From an uncultured Pseudomonadota bacterium (GTDB lineage: Bacteria; Pseudomonadota; Gammaproteobacteria; Burkholderiales; Burkholderiaceae), in NCBI GenBank assembly GCA_946480245.1, contig CAMLIZ010000023.1, positions 1-42,863 on the forward strand: a stretch of DNA of 42,863 bases, written 5' to 3'. Below are positions 9,789 through 17,944 of the stretch, piece by piece; position 1 is the first letter of the stretch, and each line of letters begins with the position of its first letter. Made by a program: the position numbers and the translations under genes. The notes under the pieces were generated by a model. It ran no database searches. It saw only the letters and a program-made list of their open reading frames with translations, and was not told where the DNA came from.

Positions 9789-11147
9789 ATGAACCCGCTC
9801 ACCTATTCCAGCCCGTTTCCCCCGTCGTTCGTCTTCGGGGTGTCCGCCGCCGCGCCGCAGATCGAAGGCGCTGCCTTTGTCGACGGCAAGGGCGAATCCA
9901 TCTGGGACCGCTTTGCGCGCCGGCCCGGCACCGTGCACGGTGGCGACACGCTGGACGTGGCCTGCGACCACTACAACCGCTTCGACGAGGACTTCGCGCT
10001 GATGGCCGCGCTGGGCGTCAAGCACTACCGCCTGTCGATCGCCTGGCCGCGCATCTATCCGCAGGGCGACGGCGCGCTCAACCAGGCCGGCCTGGACTTC
10101 TATCACCGCCTGTTCGCCAGCATGACGCGCCACGGCATCACGCCCTGGGTCACCTTGTTCCACTGGGACCTGCCGCAGGCGCTGGAAGACCGCGGCGGCT
10201 GGGCCGCGCGCGTCACGGTCGACGCGTTCGGGCGTTATGCCGACACGGTGGTCAAGGCTTTCGGCAGCGTGGTCAAGCGCTGGATCACGCTCAACGAGAT
10301 CCGCTGCTTCACCCTGCTGGCTTACGGCGCGGGCATCAAGGCGCCCGGCCGCAAGGAGGGTGATGCCGTGGTCAACCAGACCTACCACCACGCGCTGCTC
10401 GCGCACGGCCACGGTGTGCGCGCCGTGAGGGAATACGGCGGCCCCGGCGCGCGCGTGGGCCTGACCGACAACTGCGACGTCAGCGTGCCGGTGACCGAAA
10501 CCCCGGAGGACATCGCGGCCGCCACCGCCTGGTTCACCGACCGCAACCTGCACCTGTTGGGCGCCATCCATGCCAAGCACTACGACGACGCCTACCTGCG
10601 CCGCGTGGGCGCGGCCGCACCCCAGGTGCAGCAGGGTGACTTCGACCTGATCGGCCTGCCCACCGACTTCCTCGGGCTCAACATCTACACCGGCACCTTC
10701 GTGCGCGCCGGCCGCGACGGCCAGCCCTACGAGGCGCTGAAGCTGCCGCCCGACTACCCGCGCGCCGACAGCCCCTGGCTGCACCTGGTGCCGCAGTCCA
10801 TCTACTGGGCGCCGCGCATGTGCCAGCAGGTGTATGGCGTGAAGTCGATCTACATCACCGAGAACGGCTGCGGCTACAACGACGACACGCTGGTCAACGG
10901 CGAGGTGATCGACCTGCACCGGCGCGACTACCTGCGCAACCACCTGCGCGAGGTGCACCGCGCCATCGCCGACGGCGTGCCGATCGACGGCTACTTCCTG
11001 TGGTCGTTCATCGACAACTACGAGTGGGAAGACGGCTACGAGCGCCGCTTCGGCATCGTGCACTGCGACTACGCCACGCAGCAGCGCACGCCCAAGCTGT
11101 CCGCGCGCTACTACGCGGACGTGATGCGAACGAGAAGGATCCTCTGA
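9789..11147 (+). CDS. GH1 beta-glucosidase, cytoplasmic
   Basis: Hydrolyses terminal beta-glucosides such as cello-oligosaccharides left after debranching. It has 452 residues, the full GH1 barrel, and no signal peptide, so it should act in the cytoplasm downstream of the transporter. Visible motifs are FPPSFVFGVSAAAPQIEG at the N-terminus, TLFHWDLPQAL, acid/base E170 in ITLNEIRCF, and nucleophile E358 in YITENGCGYND. The acid/base motif reads NEI where most GH1 members have NEP; the Glu itself is intact. The start at 9789 lies 11 bases after the esterase stop, and the stop overlaps the transporter ATG (TGATG). Many xyloglucan loci use GH3 for this step, so GH1 is a local variation. Specificity among beta-glucosides is not determined by the sequence. 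Confidence 0.93.
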   Translation: MNPLTYSSPFPPSFVFGVSAAAPQIEGAAFVDGKGESIWDRFARRPGTVHGGDTLDVACDHYNRFDEDFALMAALGVKHYRLSIAWPRIYPQGDGALNQAGLDFYHRLFASMTRHGITPWVTLFHWDLPQALEDRGGWAARVTVDAFGRYADTVVKAFGSVVKRWITLNEIRCFTLLAYGAGIKAPGRKEGDAVVNQTYHHALLAHGHGVRAVREYGGPGARVGLTDNCDVSVPVTETPEDIAAATAWFTDRNLHLLGAIHAKHYDDAYLRRVGAAAPQVQQGDFDLIGLPTDFLGLNIYTGTFVRAGRDGQPYEALKLPPDYPRADSPWLHLVPQSIYWAPRMCQQVYGVKSIYITENGCGYNDDTLVNGEVIDLHRRDYLRNHLREVHRAIADGVPIDGYFLWSFIDNYEWEDGYERRFGIVHCDYATQQRTPKLSARYYADVMRTRRIL

Positions 11148-12619
11148 TGAGCAGCACCGGAGTCGCCGTGAGCCGCCTGGACGCCGTACCTTCCACCGCC
11201 GCCGCGCCGGCGGCCGTGCCGGTGTCCGATCGCGTGCCGACGTCGCAGAAGATCGGCTGGGGGCTGGGCAGCTTCCTCGACATGTGGGGCCACTGGCTCT
11301 ACCCGTCACTGGCGTTCCAGGTCTTCAACATCTTCCTGCACGTCGCGCCGGGGCTGATCTCCACCGTGCAGATGGTGAAGGTGGGCATCGACGCCGCCTC
11401 CGACGCGATCTTCGGCTGGGCCTCCGACAACACGCGCACGCGCGTCGGCCGCCGGCGCCCGTTCATCCTCGTGGGCGGTGTGCTTGCCGGCATCGGGTTG
11501 CCGCTGCTGTTCGCGGTGGGCCACGGGTGGAGCGACGGCGAGTATTTCGTCTTCATGCTCGTCTCCACGATCCTGTACGTGCCGGCGATGAGCTGCTTCA
11601 ACATGCCCTGGGTGAGCCTGGGCTCGGAGATGACGCCCGACTATCACGAACGTACCAACGTGATGTCGATGCGCAACCTGATCCAGAAGATTCCCGAGCT
11701 GGGGCTGTTCTTTGCCGCGCAGTTCACCACGCTGGCGGTGTTCAACCACGCCGACGGCAAGCCCGACATCCTGCGCGGCGCACAGGTGTACTGCACGATC
11801 CTCGGCACCGTCATGGTGGTGGCCTCGATCGCGATCTTCCTGCTGGTGCGCGAGCGCTACTACGACAACCTCGTCAGCAAGACGCAGCAGAAGATCAAGT
11901 TCTCCGACACGTTGTGGCGCACGCTGCGCAACCGCCCCTATCGACGCGTGGTGACCATGAACCTGGCCTACGGGCTCGGCACCGCCATGGTCTCCGCGCT
12001 CGGCTACTACGCCACCGTGTACTACGTGTGCAAGGGCGACGTGGCGCTGGCGGCCAAGTGGAACACCGCGATGGGCGCCGCCGGCATGGGGTTCGGCCTG
12101 CTCGGCATCCCGTTCTTCAACCGCCTGGCACGCCGCTTCGGCAAACGCGCGGGGCTGGCCACGGTGCTGTCGCTGGCCATCTGCGCTTTCATCGGCGACT
12201 GGTGGCTCTACGACCCGGAGATGCCGGTATTGCAGCTGTTCGCCTGCGGCTTCGTGGCCTTTACCGGGGCCGGCTTCTGGACGCTCTACGGCTCCGTGCT
12301 GGCCGACGTGGTGGACCACGACGAGCTGGAAACCGGCCAGCGCCGCGAAGGCTCGTTCTCTGCCTGCCAGTCGTGGATCTCGAAGGTCGGCATCGCGCTC
12401 GGCGTGGGCGCCTCCGGCTGGATCCTGCAGTTCACCGGCTTCGACTCCAAGCTGCCGATCCAGACCGAGCACGCGATCTTCATGATCCGCATCCTGCTGT
12501 CGGGCATCCCGGTGATCGGGCTGGTTCTGGCGCTGGTCGCGATCCTGCGCTTCCCGCTGACAGAGTCGCGCATGAGCGAGATCCGCACGGCCCTCGAGGC
12601 CCGCCGCGGGCAGGTCTGA
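11147..12619 (+). CDS. GPH-family (MFS) sugar transporter
   Basis: Inner-membrane cation/sugar symporter of the glycoside-pentoside-hexuronide family. It has 490 residues with about 12 hydrophobic segments. The cytoplasmic loop SDNTRTRVGRRRPFI after the second helix is the family signature, and the later segment LADVVDHDELETGQRREG is equally typical. A ribosome site (AGAAGGA, 11133-11139) precedes the ATG by 7 bases, and the ATG overlaps the GH1 stop. The coupling to a cytoplasmic beta-glucosidase suggests that it carries short glucosides or partly debranched xyloglucan oligosaccharides from periplasm to cytoplasm. It is the last gene of the coupled run; 141 bases follow before the next gene. 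Family is secure, cargo inferred. Confidence 0.9.
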   Translation: MSSTGVAVSRLDAVPSTAAAPAAVPVSDRVPTSQKIGWGLGSFLDMWGHWLYPSLAFQVFNIFLHVAPGLISTVQMVKVGIDAASDAIFGWASDNTRTRVGRRRPFILVGGVLAGIGLPLLFAVGHGWSDGEYFVFMLVSTILYVPAMSCFNMPWVSLGSEMTPDYHERTNVMSMRNLIQKIPELGLFFAAQFTTLAVFNHADGKPDILRGAQVYCTILGTVMVVASIAIFLLVRERYYDNLVSKTQQKIKFSDTLWRTLRNRPYRRVVTMNLAYGLGTAMVSALGYYATVYYVCKGDVALAAKWNTAMGAAGMGFGLLGIPFFNRLARRFGKRAGLATVLSLAICAFIGDWWLYDPEMPVLQLFACGFVAFTGAGFWTLYGSVLADVVDHDELETGQRREGSFSACQSWISKVGIALGVGASGWILQFTGFDSKLPIQTEHAIFMIRILLSGIPVIGLVLALVAILRFPLTESRMSEIRTALEARRGQV

Positions 12620-12635
12620 CCTGTTCCGGCAATTT

Positions 12636-12664
12636 TTGGCAAACGCCGCGGCGCCGCCTTTAAA
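12636..12664 (+). promoter_or_regulatory. Predicted sigma-70 promoter for GH5-GH43 unit
   Basis: TTGGCA (12636-12641) and TTTAAA (12659-12664) are separated by exactly 17 bases, matching 5/6 and 4/6 of the sigma-70 consensus in otherwise GC-rich DNA. It is the only good promoter-like pair I found in the 141-base gap after the transporter gene. It would start a transcript near 12671, about 90 bases before the GH5 start. This is a pattern match only. Confidence 0.45.
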
Positions 12665-12671
12665 CCGATTT
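12662..12671 (+). promoter_or_regulatory. LacI-family operator-like site
   Basis: AAACCGATTT contains the LacI-family operator core AANCGNTT with symmetric A and T triplets around a central CG. It overlaps the predicted -10 element and extends to the expected transcription start, a position suited to repression. LacI-type regulators often control carbohydrate loci in proteobacteria. No regulator gene is in the window, and I found no equivalent core in the gap before the receptor gene. Confidence 0.35.
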
Positions 12672-12760
12672 CGACCCGGCCGGCACTTACCAGCACGTAC
12701 TGGGACGCAGGCTCACGCCGGCGCATCAGCCCGCATGGCAGCTTTTGCAAGGAGATGGAC

Positions 12761-14176
12761 ATGAAGTTATTGCGCTCGGCCGTACTGTTGCTTCTCGGCC
12801 TTTGGCTGGGTCTTCTCGCGCACGCGCAAGGCTGCGGCAGCGGCGGCGGGGCCACGGTGTGCCTCACGGCCACCGGCACCTCCAGCAACATCCAGCTCAG
12901 CTGGACCGTGAGCGGCAACGTCGGCAACATGCAGGTGTACCGCGACACCGACAGCAACATCAAGCGCAGCAGCCAGCTGGCCACGCTGGGCAGCACCACC
13001 CGAAGCTACACCGACAGCAGCGCGGCCCAGGGCACCACTTACTGGTACTGGGTCAGGTTCTTCGTCGGCAACAGGGCCTACTACTCGGCGCCGGCCTCAG
13101 CCGTGCGCAGCACGAGCACGACCACCTCGGGCATGCGCGACCTCACGAGCCTGCAGCTGTCGGCGTTGATGTCGCCGGGCTGGAACGTGGGCAATTCGCT
13201 GGAAGCGATCGGCGGCGAGACCGCCTGGGGCAACCCGCCCGTGAGCCAGGCCCTGATGAACGCGGTCAAGGCGGCCGGCTTCAAGACCGTGCGCATCCCG
13301 GTGTCATGGAAGCAGTACGCCGACGCCAACGACAACATCAGCGCGAGCTGGATGGCGCGCGTGACGCAGGTGGTGGACTACGCGCACAACGCGGGCCTGT
13401 ACGCCATCATCAACATTCATTGGGACGGCGGGTGGATGAACGACCCCACCTATGCGCAGCAGGCCACGATCAACGCACGCATCCAGAAGTTCTGGACGCA
13501 GATCGCCAACAACTTCAAGAACTACGACGACACGCTGCTGTTCGCCGGCACCAACGAGGTCATGAAGGACGGCGACTGGAGCGCGCCCACGGTGGAGTAC
13601 TACACCGTGCAAAACAGCTTCAACCAGACCTTCGTCGACGCGGTGCGCGCCACCGGCGGCAACAACGCCGTGCGCCACCTGATCGTGCAGGGCTTCAACA
13701 CCAACGTCGACTACACCTACAACTACTTCACCGTGCCCAACGACAGCGCCAGCAAGCGGCTGATGGTCGAGGTGCACTTCTACGACCCGTACGACTTCAC
13801 GCTGAACACCGGCAACGACAACATCTGGCAGTGGGGCAACATCGCCACCAGCGGCTCCAACACGGAAACCTGGGCCAACGAGAGCTATGTGGACGCGCAG
13901 TTCAACAAGCTCAAGCAGCGCTTCATCGACGGGCTGGGCATGCCGGTGATCATGGGTGAGTTCTCCGCGATCTCGCGCCTGAACGTCGACAGCGCACAGC
14001 AGTACCGCACCTACTGGGACCAATACATCGCGCATTCCGCGTTCTCGCGCGGCGTGGTGCCGGTGTACTGGGATGCCGGCGCCACCGAGGACCACAGCTC
14101 CGGCCTGTTCGACCGCTCCACCGGTGCGCAGGCGTATCCCAGCCTCATCAGCACCATCGTCAACGCCGCGCGATGA
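12761..14176 (+). CDS. GH5 endoglucanase with N-terminal FN3-like domain
   Basis: Predicted secreted endo-beta-1,4-glucanase or xyloglucanase. It has 471 residues: signal peptide about 1-23 (ends AHA-Q), a fibronectin-III-like domain at about 36-115, a Ser/Thr linker at 116-124, then a GH5 barrel. The barrel opens with MSPGWNVGNSLEAIGGETAWGNP, a pattern resembling subfamily GH5_4, which includes xyloglucanases. Acid/base is E266 in FAGTNEVMKD and nucleophile is E400 in PVIMGEFSAI. The ATG at 12761 is chosen over the in-frame ATG at 12755 because AAGGAG (12749-12754) is 6 bases before the former and touches the latter. It probably shares a transcript with the GH43 gene 19 bases on. Subfamily placement is tentative. 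Confidence 0.87.
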   Translation: MKLLRSAVLLLLGLWLGLLAHAQGCGSGGGATVCLTATGTSSNIQLSWTVSGNVGNMQVYRDTDSNIKRSSQLATLGSTTRSYTDSSAAQGTTYWYWVRFFVGNRAYYSAPASAVRSTSTTTSGMRDLTSLQLSALMSPGWNVGNSLEAIGGETAWGNPPVSQALMNAVKAAGFKTVRIPVSWKQYADANDNISASWMARVTQVVDYAHNAGLYAIINIHWDGGWMNDPTYAQQATINARIQKFWTQIANNFKNYDDTLLFAGTNEVMKDGDWSAPTVEYYTVQNSFNQTFVDAVRATGGNNAVRHLIVQGFNTNVDYTYNYFTVPNDSASKRLMVEVHFYDPYDFTLNTGNDNIWQWGNIATSGSNTETWANESYVDAQFNKLKQRFIDGLGMPVIMGEFSAISRLNVDSAQQYRTYWDQYIAHSAFSRGVVPVYWDAGATEDHSSGLFDRSTGAQAYPSLISTIVNAAR

Positions 14177-14195
14177 AAGCGCGCTGCCCGGCGGC

Positions 14196-15791
14196 ATGAA
14201 GAGCGCCCTGTCCCGACGCGGCGCCTTCAAGGCTGCCCTGGCCGCGACGGCGGCCACGCGCTTGCCCGCAAGCGCCGCCGCCGTGGCGACGCCCCGCTTC
14301 GGCGCCGGCATCGAAGGCCAGCGCAAGGCCGACCTGGGCAACGGCCGCTACCGCAACCCGATCGTGCCGGGCGACCACCCGGACCCCACGATCCTGAAGG
14401 ACGGTGCCGACTACTACATGACCTTCTCGTCCTTCCTGTCCTATCCCGGCGCGGTGATATGGCACTCGAAGGACCTGCTCAACTGGGCGCCGATCGGCCC
14501 GGCGCTGCGCCAGCCGATCGGCAGCGTGTGGGCGATGGACCTGGTGAAGCACAGTGGCCGCTACTACCTCTACATCCCGTCGCAGCGTGACGAGGGCAGT
14601 GCGATCCACGTGATCCATGCCGACGACATCCGCGGCCCGTGGAGCGATCCGGTCGACCTGAAGCTGCCCGGCTGCATCGACCCCGGCCACGCGGTGGGGG
14701 AGGACGGCAGGCGCTACCTGTTCGTCAACGGCGTGCGTCGCATCCAGCTGGCCGACGATGGCCTGTCCACCGTGGGCACGCTGGAGCACGCGTACACGCC
14801 GTGGCAGTACCCGAAGGACTGGGTGGTGGAGATGTTCGCGCCGGAGGGGCCCAAGCTCTTTCGCCGCGGCGCGTGGTTCTACCTGGTGTCCGCGGTGGGC
14901 GGCACCTCGGGGCCGCCCACCAGCCATATGGTGATCGCCGCGCGCTCCAGGTCGATCCACGGCCCGTGGGAGCACTGCCCGCACAACCCGATCGTGCGCA
15001 CGCAAAGCGCCGAAGAGCCCTGGTGGTCGCGCGGCCATGCCAGCCTGGTCGAAGGCCCGGCCGGGGACTGGTGGATGGTCTACCACGGCTACGAGAACGG
15101 CTTTCGCACGCTGGGCCGGCAGACGCTGCTGGAGCCAGTGGAGTGGACGCACGACGGCTGGTTCCGGGCTCGCGGCGGCACGCTGGCCGCGCCGCTGCCG
15201 GCGCCGAAAGCCGGCACACACAAGCCGGCCGGCTTTGCACTGTCGGATGACTTCTCCACCGATCGGCTGGGCCTGCAGTGGAGCTTCTTTGCGCCGGGTG
15301 CCGACGAGGCGCAGCGCCTCAGCCGCGACAACGGCCAACTCGTGCTGCAGGCCAAGGGCAGCACGCTGGCCGACTGCTCGCCGCTCACCTGCATCGTGGG
15401 CGACCGCAGCTACGAAGCCTCGGTGGTGCTCGAGATGCGCGGCAACGCACAAGGCGGGCTGGCGCTGTTCTACGACCCGCGCGGCTTCGTCGGCGTGGGC
15501 TTCGGCAACGGCCAGATGCACACCTACAACTACGGGCAGGAGCACACGTGGATGCGCCAGCCGGTGGCGGCGCGCACGCTGCACCTCAAGCTGACCAACC
15601 ACGAGAACGTGGTCACCTTCCACTACGGCACCGACGGCCAGCAGTGGACGCAGCACCCGTGGCAGATGGAAGTCTCAGGCTTGCACCACAACGTGTTCGG
15701 CGGCTTCCTGAGCCTGAAGCTCGCGCTCTTCGCCGCGGGCCGCGGCGAGGTGCGCGCGCGCCAGTTCACCTACCGCGGCCTGCCCGCCTGA
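14196..15791 (+). CDS. GH43 arabinofuranosidase/xylosidase, Tat-exported
   Basis: Predicted exo-acting alpha-L-arabinofuranosidase or beta-xylosidase. It has 531 residues. The N-terminus has a twin-arginine motif (SRRGAF, 6-11) and an Ala-rich stretch, so it should be exported folded. A five-bladed propeller follows with the GH43 triad: base D63 in GDHPDPT, D162 in GCIDPGH, acid E217 in FAPEGPKL. From about 345 on there is a concanavalin-like C-terminal sandwich (DDFSTDRLGLQWSFF onward), the two-domain layout of subfamilies such as GH43_12, members of which occur in xyloglucan loci. The start at 14196 gives the Tat signal; an earlier in-frame ATG at 14073 lies inside the GH5 gene and is unlikely. 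Exact specificity cannot be read from sequence. Confidence 0.86.
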   Translation: MKSALSRRGAFKAALAATAATRLPASAAAVATPRFGAGIEGQRKADLGNGRYRNPIVPGDHPDPTILKDGADYYMTFSSFLSYPGAVIWHSKDLLNWAPIGPALRQPIGSVWAMDLVKHSGRYYLYIPSQRDEGSAIHVIHADDIRGPWSDPVDLKLPGCIDPGHAVGEDGRRYLFVNGVRRIQLADDGLSTVGTLEHAYTPWQYPKDWVVEMFAPEGPKLFRRGAWFYLVSAVGGTSGPPTSHMVIAARSRSIHGPWEHCPHNPIVRTQSAEEPWWSRGHASLVEGPAGDWWMVYHGYENGFRTLGRQTLLEPVEWTHDGWFRARGGTLAAPLPAPKAGTHKPAGFALSDDFSTDRLGLQWSFFAPGADEAQRLSRDNGQLVLQAKGSTLADCSPLTCIVGDRSYEASVVLEMRGNAQGGLALFYDPRGFVGVGFGNGQMHTYNYGQEHTWMRQPVAARTLHLKLTNHENVVTFHYGTDGQQWTQHPWQMEVSGLHHNVFGGFLSLKLALFAAGRGEVRARQFTYRGLPA

Positions 15792-15815
15792 GGGGAGACG
15801 CGGCGAGGGCGCCGG

Positions 15816-16268
15816 TCAGCCCTTCTTGGCGCTGTCCAGGGCGGTCTTCTCGGCGGCCTTCGCGTCCTTCTTGCAGGCCGAGCGCTCGTTGCGCGGCTTG
15901 CCCTCGCAGCGTTCCTTGGCCACGTCGTAGTCGGCCTTGGCGCGGGTCTCGGCCACGTTCACGCGGTCGCGGTCGGAGCCCGACTCCTTGGCCTTCAGCT
16001 CTGCCTTGGCCACCTTCTGCTTCGCCTTGGCCTCGGCCTCGCACACATCCTTCTCGTTGCCCTTCATCGACTTGCAGGCCTGCTTGTCGGCCTTGTAGGT
16101 CGCCTCGATCTGGTCCTTCTCGGCCTTGGCGGCGTCCTTGCTCATCTTGTCGCCGCTGCTCGCCGTGGCCGATGCCGCGGCGCTGGGCGCGGCGGTGGTC
16201 TGGGCCTGGGCGCCGGCCAGGGCCAGCAGGCCGGCCAGCAGGATCGAGGTCTTGAACGTTGCGGACAT
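15816..16268 (-). CDS. Small exported Lys/Ala-rich protein with two CX10C motifs
   Basis: Function unknown. It has 150 residues, a signal peptide at about 1-22 (ends AQA-Q), then a low-complexity Ala/Ser stretch and a highly charged, probably all-helical region. The only four cysteines form two equally spaced pairs, C65-X10-C76 and C121-X10-C132, each in a similar context (YKADKQAC and YDVAKERC), which suggests an internal duplication and two disulfides pinning helical hairpins in the periplasm. AAGGAG is 5 bases before the ATG at 16268, which settles the start; a longer frame to 16304 lacks support. It converges on the GH43 gene with a 24-base gap and is probably unrelated to it. I recall similar unnamed proteins in Burkholderiales. 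Confidence 0.8.
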   Translation of the reverse strand: MSATFKTSILLAGLLALAGAQAQTTAAPSAAASATASSGDKMSKDAAKAEKDQIEATYKADKQACKSMKGNEKDVCEAEAKAKQKVAKAELKAKESGSDRDRVNVAETRAKADYDVAKERCEGKPRNERSACKKDAKAAEKTALDSAKKG

Positions 16269-16441
16269 GGTGACTCCTTCTTCGGAACAAAGTGTTGAGC
16301 GCACTGTGCGGCGCCAAGGCCGCCTGCGCTGCCGGCCGCGGGCGCAACTTCGTGTCGGCGCCCGATGACAAGCGCCGGCAGCTTCAGCGCCCGGAACAGC
16401 GTTTGCTGCTGCCCGTCCGTCCCACCCGCCGGAGCCCCGTG

Positions 16442-17494
16442 ATGGATCTGCCTGCCCGCTCGCCCGCGACGCCCGCGCGTCGCTCCCGTCCGCTTGCCGT
16501 CGCCACGGGTGCCGTGGCGTTGCTGGCGGCCTCCGCGTGGTTCGTGCGGCGCCAGACGCGCAAGGCCGAAGCCGAGAACCCCCCGCAAGGGCGCATGGTG
16601 GTGGTCGACGGCGTGGCGCTGCACGTGCTCGAGCGCGGCGACGCCGATGCGCCGGCGCTCGTGATGCTGCACGGCAACGGCGCGATGGCGCAGGAGCTGG
16701 TGCTCAGCGGCATCGTCGGCCGCGCTGCGTCACGCTACCGGGTGCTCGCGTTCGACCGCCCCGGCTACGGCCACAGCCAGCGACCTGGCGGCCACGCGTT
16801 CGACCCGGCGGCGCAGGCGCGCTTGGTGCTGGGCGCGCTGCGCCGGCTGGGCGTGGAGCGGGCGCTGGTGCTCGGTCACTCCTGGGGCACGCTGGTCGCG
16901 CTGCACATGGCGTTGCAGGCGCCCGAGCAGGTGCGCGCACTGGTGCTCGTCTCCGGTTACTACCACCCGAGCGTGCGGCTGGACGTGCCGTGGATGTCGG
17001 CCCCCGCGCTGCCGGTGCTCGGCACGCTGATGCGCTACACCGTGTCGCCGCTGGCGGCGCGCCTGCTGTGGCCGCTGATGAACTGGCGCATCTTCTCGCC
17101 GCGCGAGGTGACGGAGCCGTTCAAGAGCCAGTACCCGGTGTGGATGTCGCTGCGGCCCTTGGCGCTGCGCGCGGCGGCGGCCGAGAGCGCCATGATGATC
17201 CCGGCCGCCGTGCAGCTGCAGGGCCGGTTGCGGGATCTGAAGCCGCCGGTGGTGATCGTGGCCGGCGACGCCGACCGCATGGTGAACACGCGCTGGCAGT
17301 CGCAGTGGCTGCACCGGCAGCTGCCGGGCAGCCAGCTGCGCGTGGTGCCGGACGCCGGGCACATGGTGCATCACGTGGCCGCCTTCGAGGTGATGAAGGC
17401 GATCGACCAGGCCGACCGCATCGGCCGCGCGCACCAGCCGGCGATGCCGGGGATGGAGCGCGCGCACGATGCGGCGGCGGCGCCGGCGCGCTGA
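16442..17494 (+). CDS. Alpha/beta hydrolase, membrane-anchored
   Basis: A serine hydrolase of the alpha/beta fold with unknown substrate. It has 350 residues. After an Arg/Pro-rich N-terminus comes one hydrophobic helix at about 17-34, followed by RRQTRK, which suggests an uncleaved anchor. The oxyanion loop is LHGNG (76-80), the nucleophile S147 lies in GHSWGT, the acid is most likely D278 in AGDADR, and the base is H307 in DAGHMVHH. The start at 16442 is the ATG nearest the anchor; a further upstream in-frame ATG at 16292 adds only a non-conserved stretch. It is divergent from the CX10C protein with 173 bases between them, in which I see no clear promoter or repeat. Confidence 0.82.
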   Translation: MDLPARSPATPARRSRPLAVATGAVALLAASAWFVRRQTRKAEAENPPQGRMVVVDGVALHVLERGDADAPALVMLHGNGAMAQELVLSGIVGRAASRYRVLAFDRPGYGHSQRPGGHAFDPAAQARLVLGALRRLGVERALVLGHSWGTLVALHMALQAPEQVRALVLVSGYYHPSVRLDVPWMSAPALPVLGTLMRYTVSPLAARLLWPLMNWRIFSPREVTEPFKSQYPVWMSLRPLALRAAAAESAMMIPAAVQLQGRLRDLKPPVVIVAGDADRMVNTRWQSQWLHRQLPGSQLRVVPDAGHMVHHVAAFEVMKAIDQADRIGRAHQPAMPGMERAHDAAAAPAR

Positions 17495-17598
17495 CGCGTT
17501 GTCGGCATGCACCGACCGTCGATGGCGCCGCGCGCCGACTGCGCCGGCGTGGCACTTGGCCGATGCTCGACACATCTTCGTCAACAGTGGAGCGCTAC

Positions 17599-17865
17599 AT
17601 GAACATCCTCATCTGGCTCATCGTCGGCGGCTTGATCGGCTGGGTGGCCAGCCTGCTGATGCGCGACGGCGGCAACGGCATCATCCTGGACGTGGTGATC
17701 GGCATCGTCGGTGCGTTTCTCGGGGGGTGGCTGCTGGGGCCGTTCTTCCACGCCGGCACGATCAACCAGCACGACTTCAGCCTGCCGTCGCTGATCGTCT
17801 CGCTGCTGGGCGCCGTGATCCTGCTTGCGGTGGTGAACCTGGTCCGGCGCGCCACCTTGCGCTGA
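17599..17865 (+). CDS. GlsB/YeaQ/YmgE-family membrane protein
   Basis: An 88-residue inner-membrane protein with three hydrophobic segments and glycine-zipper-like spacing (IVGGLIGWVASLL; DVVIGIVGAFLGGWLLG; SLIVSLLGAVILLAVVN), ending in basic residues. This matches the transglycosylase-associated (GlsB/YeaQ) family, which is often stress-induced but has no settled biochemical role. A GGAG site lies shortly before the ATG. It follows the alpha/beta hydrolase by 104 bases and precedes a lipoprotein gene by 79. The family call is secure from the hydrophobic pattern and length. Confidence 0.9.
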   Translation: MNILIWLIVGGLIGWVASLLMRDGGNGIILDVVIGIVGAFLGGWLLGPFFHAGTINQHDFSLPSLIVSLLGAVILLAVVNLVRRATLR

Positions 17866-17944
17866 CGCTGCGCAGCGCGCACCTCATTCATGGGAGTGGC
17901 GCGTTCGGTGGTTGGCGCACAATGCCGCCGTCCCCGCGCCCCCC

